64,000 bases of DNA from Chloroflexota bacterium. Lineage in GTDB: Bacteria; Chloroflexota; Anaerolineae; Aggregatilineales; J027. Of this stretch, positions 46,155 through 54,937 are shown piece by piece. Where the stretch lies: contig QMIT01000009.1 in assembly GCA_024434115.1 (NCBI GenBank), positions 1 to 64,000 of the forward strand, read 5' to 3'. Position 1 is the stretch's first letter; each line of letters begins with the position of its first letter. Under the pieces are notes generated by a model. The model saw only the letters and a list, made by a program, of their open reading frames with translations, had not been told where the DNA came from and made no database searches. A program made the position numbers and the translations under genes.

Positions 46155-49100
46155 TTAGCGGCGGATCATGCGCCAAGCCATGCCCCCCAGCACAATGAGA
46201 CCCAAGCTGGCAAATAATAGACCCAATATCCACCATGATACGGGTAAAACTGATTTTTCATCGGCGGGTTTCATTTGGGCAGTCGCAAAGTTGGGTGGGG
46301 TGTTGGCCCAACCTTCGACGGGGGCATACACACGCCACGTCGGGCCGGGGGTGCGGTTGCCTTGTGCGTCTATTGTGATGACTTGCCATTGAATATCGTG
46401 GGTCAGCGGGGTGGGCAACAGCCAACGGGATTCGCTGGTTTGACCCATCAATTGACCATCAACCCATACTTCAAAATTCAGTTGCTGGCAGGGGTCAGGA
46501 TTAGGTAGCCACGTCAGGGTTTGCACAGGCATAGTCGTTTCAGTGGCGTTGGGGGGTGAAGGACGATGGGGCATGGGTGGGGGCATCGGTGGGGCGTTGG
46601 GATTGATTTGGAAGAGCGCCGGGACGCCGCCAACAAGGGCCATCAGTTGATTGCCGACATAGTGCAGATCGGTGACTGAGCCGCCGTGCCATTCTGCCAC
46701 CGGACGCAGACCTAAATCGCGCTGGCTGGCATCTAAAATTTGGATGCCACATGATCCTTTGGCAACCGCCACCCAGTTCGCGTCATCCGAAGCAGCGGCG
46801 GCAATCGAACGACCTGAGAGGGGGGAATGGGCAATAATCTCGACGGCACGTGAATCGCGTGCATCTAACCACCAAAGGCCGCCTTCATTGGCACTCACAA
46901 TGATCTGGCCCGGTTGACCAGAAACGGCATAAATATCGGCGACTGCTCCACCCATATTGGCAATGCGGCTGTGGATGAGGGCTTCGGGGGTTGTAATCGC
47001 CTCAGCGGGCGGGGCAACGACCAACACTGCGCCGTCTTGTGTGCCGACATACAATAATTCATTGGCGGCGGTCAAGGTGGTGGCTTGGATGCCAAGATTA
47101 ACACTATGGATGGGGATGACAGGCAGGAGGGTAGCGGGATCGTAGGCCTGCAATTGGCCTTGATAACCCAGCGCCCAAATAAAACGTGCATCGCTGGCAA
47201 TGGCAAGGCCCATTACAGCGGGATTTTCAGCGACGATTTGGCCTGACCCATCCAAGCGCAGGAGGTGATCGTGCAGCAGGTATGTATCATTGCCAAAAAT
47301 CGCACCACTACGCGAGGCGACACCGGGAGCAGAGGCCATCAGATCGCCGTTGGAATCCATACGAAACCATGCGTCACCGGAAATGCCCAAACTGCCATCG
47401 GCAAAAGTCAACAGTTGGCGACCCCCCTGAATCGAAACATAGGTGCCTGCGATGGTCGGCTCTACCGATTTTTCATTAGCTAACAGCAGCGAAAAACGCA
47501 GGTGAAGCATCCCCTGTTGGGAATTGAGCAGTAGCCAATCGTCGCCGCGAATGAGCAGGCGTTCCACCTTGAAGGGGGTAGGGATAAACCGCTGTTCGCG
47601 TGGATGGGTGCGATCCGTCGTATCCACAATCATCAATCCGTTGTCGGTTGCCAACACGACTTGGGTCAATTGGGCGGCTAAATCATGGTATTGGGTGGGC
47701 GCGATATAGACCGTTGTCTGTTGGGGCTGTCCATTTTGGAGGGTGAGGGCGGTGAGTTGATTGGCCTCTCCAACAAGCACATCATGATCGGTCAAGGCGA
47801 GGGTTGAACCTGTTACGGCGAGGCGGCCATCCTCCACAAATTGGCGTTTGCCAAAGAGCCGCACCACGCGCACGGTATCGCCATCAAGGAACACCCAACG
47901 TCCTCCGCCTGTCCATTTCACGGATTTAACCCCGCCTTTATGGAGGGATTGAGAGGTCAAATTGGTGAGACGCGAGGGCTGATGGTGGTCTAGGCCAAGC
48001 GCGTAAAATTCGAGGCCAGCGCGTCCGGTAGCAATCGCTAACAAATCGCGGGTGGGGTCGAGGGCCATTTCGCCGGGTTGACCGGAGAGGGGTAAATCGC
48101 TGGTGATGGCGGCTTGTTCAGGTGCGTTGGGGTCAAATTGCAGCGTGACCAAGCGACCATCCCCCAATGTCAAATAAAGCACAGAAGGGTCGTTGGGGTG
48201 AGCAAGGGCATATTCCACTGGGCCGGAAAAGGGTAGGGCGGCACGAACATTTGGCGCAAAGGGCGCGGCAATATCCACTATCGCCAACCCACCTGCCCCC
48301 ACCGACGCCAAAATAAGGGTCGAATTGGGCACCGTGGTAATCGCAGTGGTCGGCGACCACAGGGCTGCAAAACTGATCGGGGCAAGATCGGGCAGACGAG
48401 TGGCATCATAAATCCGCAGGCCGTTGGGTTCGCCACTGAGGAGATATTGTCCACTAAAGGAGACGGCATAACTGGAATGGTCGGTTGAACTGGCAAGGTA
48501 ACGTGGGCCATCGGTTAAACTGCCATTGTCATAAACTTTAAGGCCGTCCTGCCCGTCGGCGATAATCGTAAGGCCGTTCTGCCACGCCATGTCTTGAATG
48601 TCATGAATGGGGGCATATTGACCCACCACGCCCGGATTTTGCGGGGTGTTGGCGTCTATCACATTGAGACGATGCTCACTGGTCGAAAACAGCCAATGGT
48701 CAAAAATAGCAAGGCCCTCAGGCGGTGCGGTGGTGGGGAGGGCACTCAAGAACTGAGCGGGTTTTTTATCCTCCAACTCCAACAGACGGATACCGGATGA
48801 ACGATCTGCCATTGCAACAGTCTTATCATCTACCACGCCAGATTGCAGATTTTCGCTGGGGGTGCTGATCCATGTATGGGAAATCAGATCGCCATTGGGT
48901 TGAATGGTATAGAGTTTTGCCCCGGCTTGACGGGCCGTGACCAATAGCAAATCATTGAGCAGGGTAAGCCTTTCCCCACCACCGGGAAGCACATAACGGG
49001 TTTGACGGGCATCTGGGGTTAAGATAACGAGGCTTTGGGATGTCAGGGCATAGAGCGCTTGCGAAGCGCGGGCAAGGTCAAGAATAGACCCTTGTCCCAA

Positions 49101-49346
49101 TGCGTGGCGCTCGATGGGTTGATAGGCTTGGTCGCTAATCAAGGGGACACGCACAATGGCTTCCCCTTCGGCGATTAGGGCATCGGCTCCATCAAAGACG
49201 ACGGCGCGGATTGGCCCGCCGAATTCAGCGATTTTTTCAATAGGGCTAACGGTCAAGGCGGGGTGTTGGGGATAGCGGGCAGGCAAAAATGGCCCATTGG
49301 TAAATAAAAAGGCAAATAATGTGACCCGCAGTAATAAGTTTATCAT
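46155..49346 (-). CDS. Giant membrane-anchored beta-propeller (LVIVD-repeat) protein
   Basis: A 1063-aa protein: signal peptide at the N-terminus (LLRVTLFAFLFTNGPFLP), then roughly 900 residues of propeller-like blades with LVIVD-type strands (GLAIVDIAAPFAPNVRAALP, GIQILDASQRDLGLRP, GLMIVDTTDRTHPREQRFI). A Pro/Met-rich linker and a fibronectin-like segment (LTWLPNPDPCQQLNFEVWVD) follow, with one C-terminal membrane helix ILGLLFASLGLIVLGGMAW then RMIRR. It is anchored by its C-terminus with its bulk outside. No catalytic residues are evident; binding or adhesion is likely. It faces away from the small gene at 49455. Confidence 0.8.
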   Translation of the reverse strand: MINLLLRVTLFAFLFTNGPFLPARYPQHPALTVSPIEKIAEFGGPIRAVVFDGADALIAEGEAIVRVPLISDQAYQPIERHALGQGSILDLARASQALYALTSQSLVILTPDARQTRYVLPGGGERLTLLNDLLLVTARQAGAKLYTIQPNGDLISHTWISTPSENLQSGVVDDKTVAMADRSSGIRLLELEDKKPAQFLSALPTTAPPEGLAIFDHWLFSTSEHRLNVIDANTPQNPGVVGQYAPIHDIQDMAWQNGLTIIADGQDGLKVYDNGSLTDGPRYLASSTDHSSYAVSFSGQYLLSGEPNGLRIYDATRLPDLAPISFAALWSPTTAITTVPNSTLILASVGAGGLAIVDIAAPFAPNVRAALPFSGPVEYALAHPNDPSVLYLTLGDGRLVTLQFDPNAPEQAAITSDLPLSGQPGEMALDPTRDLLAIATGRAGLEFYALGLDHHQPSRLTNLTSQSLHKGGVKSVKWTGGGRWVFLDGDTVRVVRLFGKRQFVEDGRLAVTGSTLALTDHDVLVGEANQLTALTLQNGQPQQTTVYIAPTQYHDLAAQLTQVVLATDNGLMIVDTTDRTHPREQRFIPTPFKVERLLIRGDDWLLLNSQQGMLHLRFSLLLANEKSVEPTIAGTYVSIQGGRQLLTFADGSLGISGDAWFRMDSNGDLMASAPGVASRSGAIFGNDTYLLHDHLLRLDGSGQIVAENPAVMGLAIASDARFIWALGYQGQLQAYDPATLLPVIPIHSVNLGIQATTLTAANELLYVGTQDGAVLVVAPPAEAITTPEALIHSRIANMGGAVADIYAVSGQPGQIIVSANEGGLWWLDARDSRAVEIIAHSPLSGRSIAAAASDDANWVAVAKGSCGIQILDASQRDLGLRPVAEWHGGSVTDLHYVGNQLMALVGGVPALFQINPNAPPMPPPMPHRPSPPNATETTMPVQTLTWLPNPDPCQQLNFEVWVDGQLMGQTSESRWLLPTPLTHDIQWQVITIDAQGNRTPGPTWRVYAPVEGWANTPPNFATAQMKPADEKSVLPVSWWILGLLFASLGLIVLGGMAWRMIRR

Positions 49347-49454
49347 GGGAGGTCGCTTTTACCCCGCGACTCTGTGTTTACCGTGAATGTACATGAGTAG
49401 TACACTTATGATACTAAAAGGGTTTTCTTTTTATGGCAAAAAGAGGATAACGGC

Positions 49455-49694
49455 GTGGCAAAATCCACTGTGGAACAAGGCATCATCGTATTTCGAAAAT
49501 GGGATGAACAGACGGGTTTAACTGAGACGGTCAAGGAATTTGCGACGCTAGAGGATTTGTTCCGTCTGTGCCTTGAGGCCCGCGACCCCCTGCTGGTTGA
49601 CCGCGTACAGATAAGAGGAACAGATGCCAGTGGCGAAACGCGCAAGCTGACATTGGTGTTTCAATCTATAACCATTTCTGAGGGAAAAATTTAA
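49455..49694 (+). CDS. Small protein of unknown function
   Basis: A 79-aa acidic soluble protein (GTG start; AGAGG 10 bases upstream) which I do not recognise. It reads as a compact alpha/beta fold: VEQGIIVFRKWDEQTGLTE, TLEDLFRLCLEARDPLLVDR and a final KLTLVFQSITI strand. It starts 14 bp before the MFS gene, so it is probably the first gene of that transcript. Confidence 0.65.
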   Translation: MAKSTVEQGIIVFRKWDEQTGLTETVKEFATLEDLFRLCLEARDPLLVDRVQIRGTDASGETRKLTLVFQSITISEGKI

Positions 49695-49708
49695 GGGTAT
49701 AGCTTATC

Positions 49709-51094
49709 ATGAGGCAGCGAGCAGTCGTTAGTAGTGGCCCATCCGAGCGTTCCATCTGGTTTTTAGTGCTGCTCAGTCTCCCTGCATTAAGTTTGGCGCT
49801 GGCCTATGCGATTAACAAGCCAGCCCTCTATCATTTTGTGCTTTCGGATTTAGTGGATCATGGCAAGCTGGATGAATCACGACTGAATACGGCGCTTGGG
49901 CTGGTTGGCATCTTTGGCCTAAGCATTTCGGGCATTGCTCAACCCATTATCGGCATTTTGAGCGACCACACCCGCAGTCGCGTAGGTCGCCGTTATCCCT
50001 ATATGCTGACGGGGGCGATTGGCCTGATTGTGGCGTTCTCTGTTATGGTGAATGCTCCCAATATCCTTGTTTTGTTGGTCGGGGTGCTGCTGCTGCAATC
50101 TTTGTTGAGCATGATTCAAAGCCCGTTGAATGCCCTGCTGCCTGACCAAGTGGAATCAGGGCAGATGGGCCTAGCGGCAGGATTTAAAACCGTTATGGAA
50201 TTGGTCGGGATTGTGGTGGCAGGCGGGCTGACATGGGCCTTTTTGGGCAATCATCAAATGCCGAATGTCGCCATTTTGGTGATTAGCGGCCTGACAATTA
50301 CCTCAGTAGTGGTCACGTTTTGGCGAGCGCCTGAATCGGCTGCACGGGTGAAATCTAATCAGCCCATTACGGCCACACGACGCTTCATGCGGATGTACTA
50401 TCCATCAGCAGACTGGTTGACCTCGCAGCGGGTAATTGTGATTTTGAATTTACGTCGCCTTGCCCGCCAGACCTCATTTTTGTGGTGGCTGGTGCATCGC
50501 TTCAGCTTTTTCATCTCGTTCAACATCCTCGGCAGTTTTGCCCTGACATATTTGGAAGACGTCATTGGCCTGAGCGAACAGGAAGCCCGTGAAACGCAGG
50601 GTCGAATTGTCATTATGATTGCGTTCGCGGTCATGTTGGTCACGATTCCAGCAGGGATGATTTCGGATCGGATTGGGCGGCGACGCATGTTGATGGTGGC
50701 CGGGATGATGGCCGCGATCAGTACCGTTACGATTACCCTGACCACCTCTCTCAATGTCGCCAGTTTTTTACTGATGTTTACCGGGGTGGGGTCGGCGATT
50801 TTCTTCAGCGTGGGGTGGGCGTTGGTCACCGCGATTGTGCCCCAACGTCAAACGGCCTTTTATCTGGGGATTACCAATATTGCGACCAGTATGGGGTCGT
50901 CGGTGGGACTCAGCAGTGGGTTTATTGTAGATGAGGTGAATCGGCGGACGGATTCGACCAACGGATATAATGTAATTCTGGTTATCGCGGCGGGGTGTTT
51001 CCTGTTAAGTGCCCTCGCCATTCAACAAATCCGCGAAAAGCGCCTGCCCAAGTCGGCTTTGGCTGTGGAGATGACCCCGGCAGCCTCGGATTGA
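49709..51094 (+). CDS. MFS transporter
   Basis: A 461-aa, roughly twelve-helix major facilitator protein. The loop signature GILSDHTRSRVGRRYPYML between helices 2 and 3 and its second-half copy MISDRIGRRRMLMVAGMM are characteristic. The first-half form resembles sugar-cation (GPH/SUC-type) symporters. Other helices include LLLQSLLSMIQSPLNALLPD. The substrate is unknown, possibly a sugar. It follows a small gene by 14 bp and precedes a histidine kinase by 26 bp, so these may form one operon. Confidence 0.85.
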   Translation: MRQRAVVSSGPSERSIWFLVLLSLPALSLALAYAINKPALYHFVLSDLVDHGKLDESRLNTALGLVGIFGLSISGIAQPIIGILSDHTRSRVGRRYPYMLTGAIGLIVAFSVMVNAPNILVLLVGVLLLQSLLSMIQSPLNALLPDQVESGQMGLAAGFKTVMELVGIVVAGGLTWAFLGNHQMPNVAILVISGLTITSVVVTFWRAPESAARVKSNQPITATRRFMRMYYPSADWLTSQRVIVILNLRRLARQTSFLWWLVHRFSFFISFNILGSFALTYLEDVIGLSEQEARETQGRIVIMIAFAVMLVTIPAGMISDRIGRRRMLMVAGMMAAISTVTITLTTSLNVASFLLMFTGVGSAIFFSVGWALVTAIVPQRQTAFYLGITNIATSMGSSVGLSSGFIVDEVNRRTDSTNGYNVILVIAAGCFLLSALAIQQIREKRLPKSALAVEMTPAASD

Positions 51095-51120
51095 GTGTAT
51101 AGGAGTATTGGGTTAGCAAG

Positions 51121-52638
51121 ATGAATCGGTTGAATGTACGGCTGCTTGGCGCGTTTGGAGTGGTATTGCTTTTTACGTTGGCGATTATCTCCCTTGCATT
51201 AATTTTGGTGCTGCGGGCACGTCCGGCTAACACGGATGAGGAATACATCCAGTTGGCGGCGACGACCATAGACATTCTTTCGACGGAGCAGCAACAACAG
51301 TTTTTGGATAATCAAGACCCGCTGACTTTTCAAGAGGAGGCCGAACTCCAATTAGATTATTTGCAGACCCAAGCAGACAACAATAACGTGCGGATTATAC
51401 TGTTGGCGCAGAATAATCGGGTCATCTGGGACAGCAACGGTGATTATCCCCGTGAATTCAGCGGCTTTTCAGCACGGGAGGCGTTTGTGGAACGCTCGCA
51501 GATGTTGGGGAGCACGACGGTGCTTTATAAAGGCGAATTTGACCATAAACGCCAAAAATGGTTGTATGTCGAACAGCCACTTCGCCGCGAAGTAATACTC
51601 CTTGATGTGGATAATGGTGAAATCGCTGTGGTGAATGCGCTCGTGGTCGCTACCCAGATGCCCAAACAATCCTTCCGGGCCGTCATTCGAGAATATCTTG
51701 GCAGCGGGATGTTTTTGGCATTTTTTCAGGCAGGCTGCATTGGGATGGTGGTGGCCTTGCTATTTTCAGCCGGAATTGTGCGCTGGGTGTCGCGTCCATT
51801 GTTGGATGTGGCCCATGCTGCCGCCAAAGTTGCCGAAGGAAATTATGCTACCCGTGTGCCCGTACATGGCCCGGATGAGGTGCGTGAGGTGGCTCGCACG
51901 TTTAATACAATGACCGAACGGGTGGAGATTGGTCAGAAGGCCCAACGTGATTTTCTGGCAAATGTCTCGCATGATTTACGCACGCCATTGACCAGTATTC
52001 AGGGCTTTGCTCAAGCGATTGCCGATGGGGTGGCGGATGACAATGCCCATGCCGCCAACATTATCTATCACGAGGCGGGACGCATGACACGTATGGTCAA
52101 TGAACTGCTGGATTTGGCACGGATTCAAGCGGGGCGCATGGATATGATGCGGCAGGCGGTTGAAATTGATGAATTACTCAAGACTGTCGGCGAAAGTATG
52201 ACTATCCGAGCGCGGGAACGTGGGCTGCAATTGGATGTGCAGATTCCCGATTTACCACGCATCGCTGGGGATGGGGATCGTTTGGCGCAGGTGTTTACCA
52301 ATCTGGTGGATAATGCGATTAAACATACGCCAGCCGGGGGACGGGTGTGGCTGCGGGCCACGCTGGATAATCAAGGTGTGTTGGTGCGGGTGCAAGATAC
52401 AGGCGAAGGCATCCCCCGCGAAGATTTGCCACGCATTTTTGAACGCTTCTATCAGGTGGACAAGAGTCGGGCCAAAAATTCAGGGACGGGCTTGGGATTA
52501 GCTATCACCCGCGAAATTGTGCAGGCCCACGCTGGACGGATTTGGGTGGAAAGCGAATATGGGCAGGGGGCACGTTTTAATGTGTGGTTGCCGCAGCCCA
52601 TTTGGGATGGTCAAAAGACAGTGGTGGTACGACGATAA
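51121..52638 (+). CDS. Membrane sensor histidine kinase
   Basis: A 505-aa kinase: first membrane helix at about 8-30, an extracytoplasmic sensor loop to about 190, second helix at about 198-220 (CIGMVVALLFSAGIVRWVS), then HAMP (RPLLDVAHAAAKVAEGNYAT), HisKA with the phospho-His in FLANVSHDLRTPLTSIQGF, and a GHKL ATPase (N box TNLVDNAIKHT, G1 VQDTGEGIP, G2 NSGTGLGLAI). The sensor loop has no named fold. No response regulator gene adjoins it, so its partner is elsewhere. It follows the MFS gene closely and may monitor the same compound. Confidence 0.92.
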   Translation: MNRLNVRLLGAFGVVLLFTLAIISLALILVLRARPANTDEEYIQLAATTIDILSTEQQQQFLDNQDPLTFQEEAELQLDYLQTQADNNNVRIILLAQNNRVIWDSNGDYPREFSGFSAREAFVERSQMLGSTTVLYKGEFDHKRQKWLYVEQPLRREVILLDVDNGEIAVVNALVVATQMPKQSFRAVIREYLGSGMFLAFFQAGCIGMVVALLFSAGIVRWVSRPLLDVAHAAAKVAEGNYATRVPVHGPDEVREVARTFNTMTERVEIGQKAQRDFLANVSHDLRTPLTSIQGFAQAIADGVADDNAHAANIIYHEAGRMTRMVNELLDLARIQAGRMDMMRQAVEIDELLKTVGESMTIRARERGLQLDVQIPDLPRIAGDGDRLAQVFTNLVDNAIKHTPAGGRVWLRATLDNQGVLVRVQDTGEGIPREDLPRIFERFYQVDKSRAKNSGTGLGLAITREIVQAHAGRIWVESEYGQGARFNVWLPQPIWDGQKTVVVRR

Positions 52639-52644
52639 TTGGAA

Positions 52645-53517
52645 CTATGTACCCTTTGACGCGAACTTGCGAGAGTACCATACACGCATAAAAACTAAGC
52701 CGGATATTTGAGTTGCAATAACTAGAAATATGGCTTGGTGTGTGGATGCAAGGTAATTGTCATAACTTCCTACTCCGAACCATCGTAAAAAAGGCACAAA
52801 AGATGCTAAAAAACTTGATGCAGTGATAATTATCAGTGGTCTGCGGACTTGCGAAAGATTGATACTCTTAAGGTAGGAGATCGTGAATGCTAGGCCACCG
52901 AGAATAAGGGGTAAAAATCCTAAGAGCATCCAAGCTGTCATTTGTGAGGCCGAGTCAAAAGCTGAAGAGTCCGTCGCAAAAGGTGTAAGATGGATTTTTG
53001 TCATACTTACGACCCAAATAAGCCAAGCGAAAGTCGTAGCTACTATCGCCTCACATGATCTCCCCAGATATTGCCCAATCAGCACAAATGTTAACACCGC
53101 TGCCGCGACTGACATCAAAAACTGAGGCCACAGATCGGCAATCGATAGGTCAATCTGAGCAACCCCTTCAAGACGATATTGCTCGACAGCTATCCAGTCC
53201 CAATTACCGTTAGGTTGTCTCACTAAAAGCCCATCCAAGCCCATTGCTATAAATAGTTGGCTTATATCTGGCAAGAAGGCTGCATCGTAAGGGCCTGTTG
53301 GCATAGTTGGGGATTCGTAATTTGAACAGGGGCCAAATTCGATAAGGCCATGTTTGGCATAATAATCATATCGCCCCAACCTTTTCATCCGCTCCTCACT
53401 GGCTATCCAAGTCAAGTCATAGGCTATTTTCCATGTTTGACCACCGTCTTCTGATAATTGAATGGATTTAGTAGGCTCAAAACGATAGATTTGGGTGGGG
53501 TTTTTGGGGTTTGGCAA
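52645..53517 (-). pseudogene. Membrane BNR-repeat protein, distal part beyond an in-frame amber codon
   Basis: The lower half of a single reading frame that is broken by one TAG at 53560-53562. No independent start is convincing: the listed TTG at 53517 has no ribosome site, and the frame is continuous with the upstream half (YQNPYW stop AYAHTHGYKRPSWQ). It encodes an Asp-box unit (LSEDGGQTWKIAY), then four or so membrane helices (MSVAAAVLTFVLIGQYL, ILGGLAFTISYL). Together with 53560-54267 it would make a 540-residue membrane protein. Confidence 0.7.
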
Positions 53518-53559
53518 CTGCCATGAGGGTCGTTTATATCCGTGAGTATGGGCGTAAGC

Positions 53560-54267
53560 CTACCAATAAGGGTTTTGGTAAATACATCGAGGAATGTGAG
53601 ATTGCAATAGCTTATAGCGATTATATGGAGTGTGCCAAGTTTCACCCCTATCTTCGGAAATGAATCGTCCACCATTGATTGCTAGGGTATATTCTGGATC
53701 CATATCGCCGAATGATTCGTGAAAGTAGGAAATGCAAAATACTCCATCTGAGAATTCGAAAGGGTCTCCTTCACACGAAGTGGCTGTCGCCGCCAGTGAC
53801 CCTATTGCAATCAATGTGAGGGCAGGAAGGGCAACTTGCATGGCATGATTACTGCTTCGATTCCAAATCAACCAGCCAATTATCAAGGCGGGCAGGGCTA
53901 GTAAATCTGTTGGGTCGAGCCACATCTTGACGGGGCCACCCGCAAAAAATTCCCAAAACTTGGAGGTGACATCATTTGCTTGAGTCAGGGTTTTGGTCAG
54001 TGCGAAAATGATACCCGTTACGGAAAACGCAATAATGCCAACCCAATTTTCTTGATTTTTGAGACGAGGTGGGATAACCCATGCAATAAAGGTGGCAAAT
54101 ATGAGGGGAGAGAAAATTAATCCTGCAAAATCACTGAGTTTACCTGTCCACCATGAGGGATAATGCTGCTTGAGAAAATGATCATTGAGGAGCAATACAA
54201 CAATTGCTCCAATAGTGATAGGATGAAGGACGCTATGCAGTGCGCGATAGAAAGCGCGATTGTGCAT
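53560..54267 (-). pseudogene. Membrane BNR-repeat protein, proximal part ending at amber codon
   Basis: A 235-aa reading frame with about five membrane segments (TIGAIVVLLLNDHF, LIFSPLIFATFIAWVIP, ALPALIIGWLIWN) and an external Asp-box motif RFISEDRGETWHTPY. It stops at a TAG right after YQNPYW, yet the same frame continues as a second Asp-box and more helices, so the stop looks like a nonsense mutation. Readthrough or a sequencing error are alternatives. It may be translated as a shortened protein. Function unknown; Asp-box domains usually form extracellular propellers. Confidence 0.7.
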
Positions 54268-54282
54268 AAATCCACCTTCGCT

Positions 54283-54585
54283 CTAACTCGGATTTTGTTT
54301 AGTTTCTAGCCGCGCAGCTATTTTGGCTCGCCGCTCTTCAAATTGCCTCAATAAATCGGGGTCAACAGATTTACCAGCTTCAATGTCACGGTCAATTTCA
54401 TCGTGGTGACTGTAATAGTAGGATAAGGCGGCATGGATTTCAGCAGGGGTGATATTCAATTCCTCAGCAACCCGTTCGACTGACCACCCACCGAGTAGAT
54501 GATAACCCACAATGTCTTGCACACGGATGCGAGTTCCGGCAATGCGTGGTTTGCCTCCCAGAACGTTAGGAGTGCTTTCAATCAT
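54283..54585 (-). CDS. DUF433 family protein
   Basis: A 100-aa protein from ATG 54585 (the longer open frame is out-of-register overlap with the previous gene). It has the DUF433 winged-helix signature: NVLGGKPRIAGTRIRVQDIV, then GWSVERVAEELNITPAEIHA, LSYYYSHHDEIDRDI. Such proteins are small DNA-binding antitoxin-like factors, often paired with PIN-domain DUF5615 toxins; none is adjacent. Four bases separate it from the 114-aa gene, so it is the last gene of the E1/E2/JAB operon. It may be a hitchhiker or a regulator of the cluster. Confidence 0.88.
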   Translation of the reverse strand: MIESTPNVLGGKPRIAGTRIRVQDIVGYHLLGGWSVERVAEELNITPAEIHAALSYYYSHHDEIDRDIEAGKSVDPDLLRQFEERRAKIAARLETKQNPS

Positions 54586-54589
54586 AGTC

Positions 54590-54934
54590 TTACCCCACGT
54601 ACCATGCCCGCCGTTTACGTAGGGAGATACCTGCATCACTGGGTTCATTCGATTGACGGCTGCGCACCCGACCCCGCACATCAATATGGATTTGACCACT
54701 CTGCCGCAGACGCGCAAATTCTTCCGGTGTGATGTCCGGCGCTGGCTCACCACCGAGTCGTTCCAGACGTGCGCGTGCCTCCTCTGCTGTTTCCTCATGA
54801 TGACCATTGGCAGCAGGCGGCGGCGGGGAGGACGGCATTGGCGGCTCGGCCACCTCGGGCGGCGCTGGATTGATCGCCTGCACTTCATCGGGGGGGAGTT
54901 CAGAAATGGGTGGTTGATTGGGTTGGTCGGTCAT
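54590..54934 (-). CDS. Pro-rich 114-aa protein ending in glycine
   Basis: A 114-aa protein of unknown function within the E1/E2/JAB operon, three bases after the E1 gene stop. The first half is disordered and Pro/Glu-rich (PPDEVQAINPAPPEVAEPPM). The middle has a helix (HHEETAEEARARLERLGGE) and TPEEFARLRQSGQIHIDVRG. It ends RKRRAWYVG, so its last residue is a glycine exposed at the C-terminus, a feature of protein modifiers. There is no ubiquitin-like fold that I can recognise, and no Gly-Gly. A substrate, adaptor or modifier role is speculation. Confidence 0.65.
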   Translation of the reverse strand: MTDQPNQPPISELPPDEVQAINPAPPEVAEPPMPSSPPPPAANGHHEETAEEARARLERLGGEPAPDITPEEFARLRQSGQIHIDVRGRVRSRQSNEPSDAGISLRKRRAWYVG

Positions 54935-54937
54935 AGG

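Noticed and set aside
54586..54888. N-terminal extension of the DUF433 protein to 54888
   Set aside because: The extension is out-of-register overlap with the 114-aa gene and is basic low-complexity; the family starts at the ATG at 54585.
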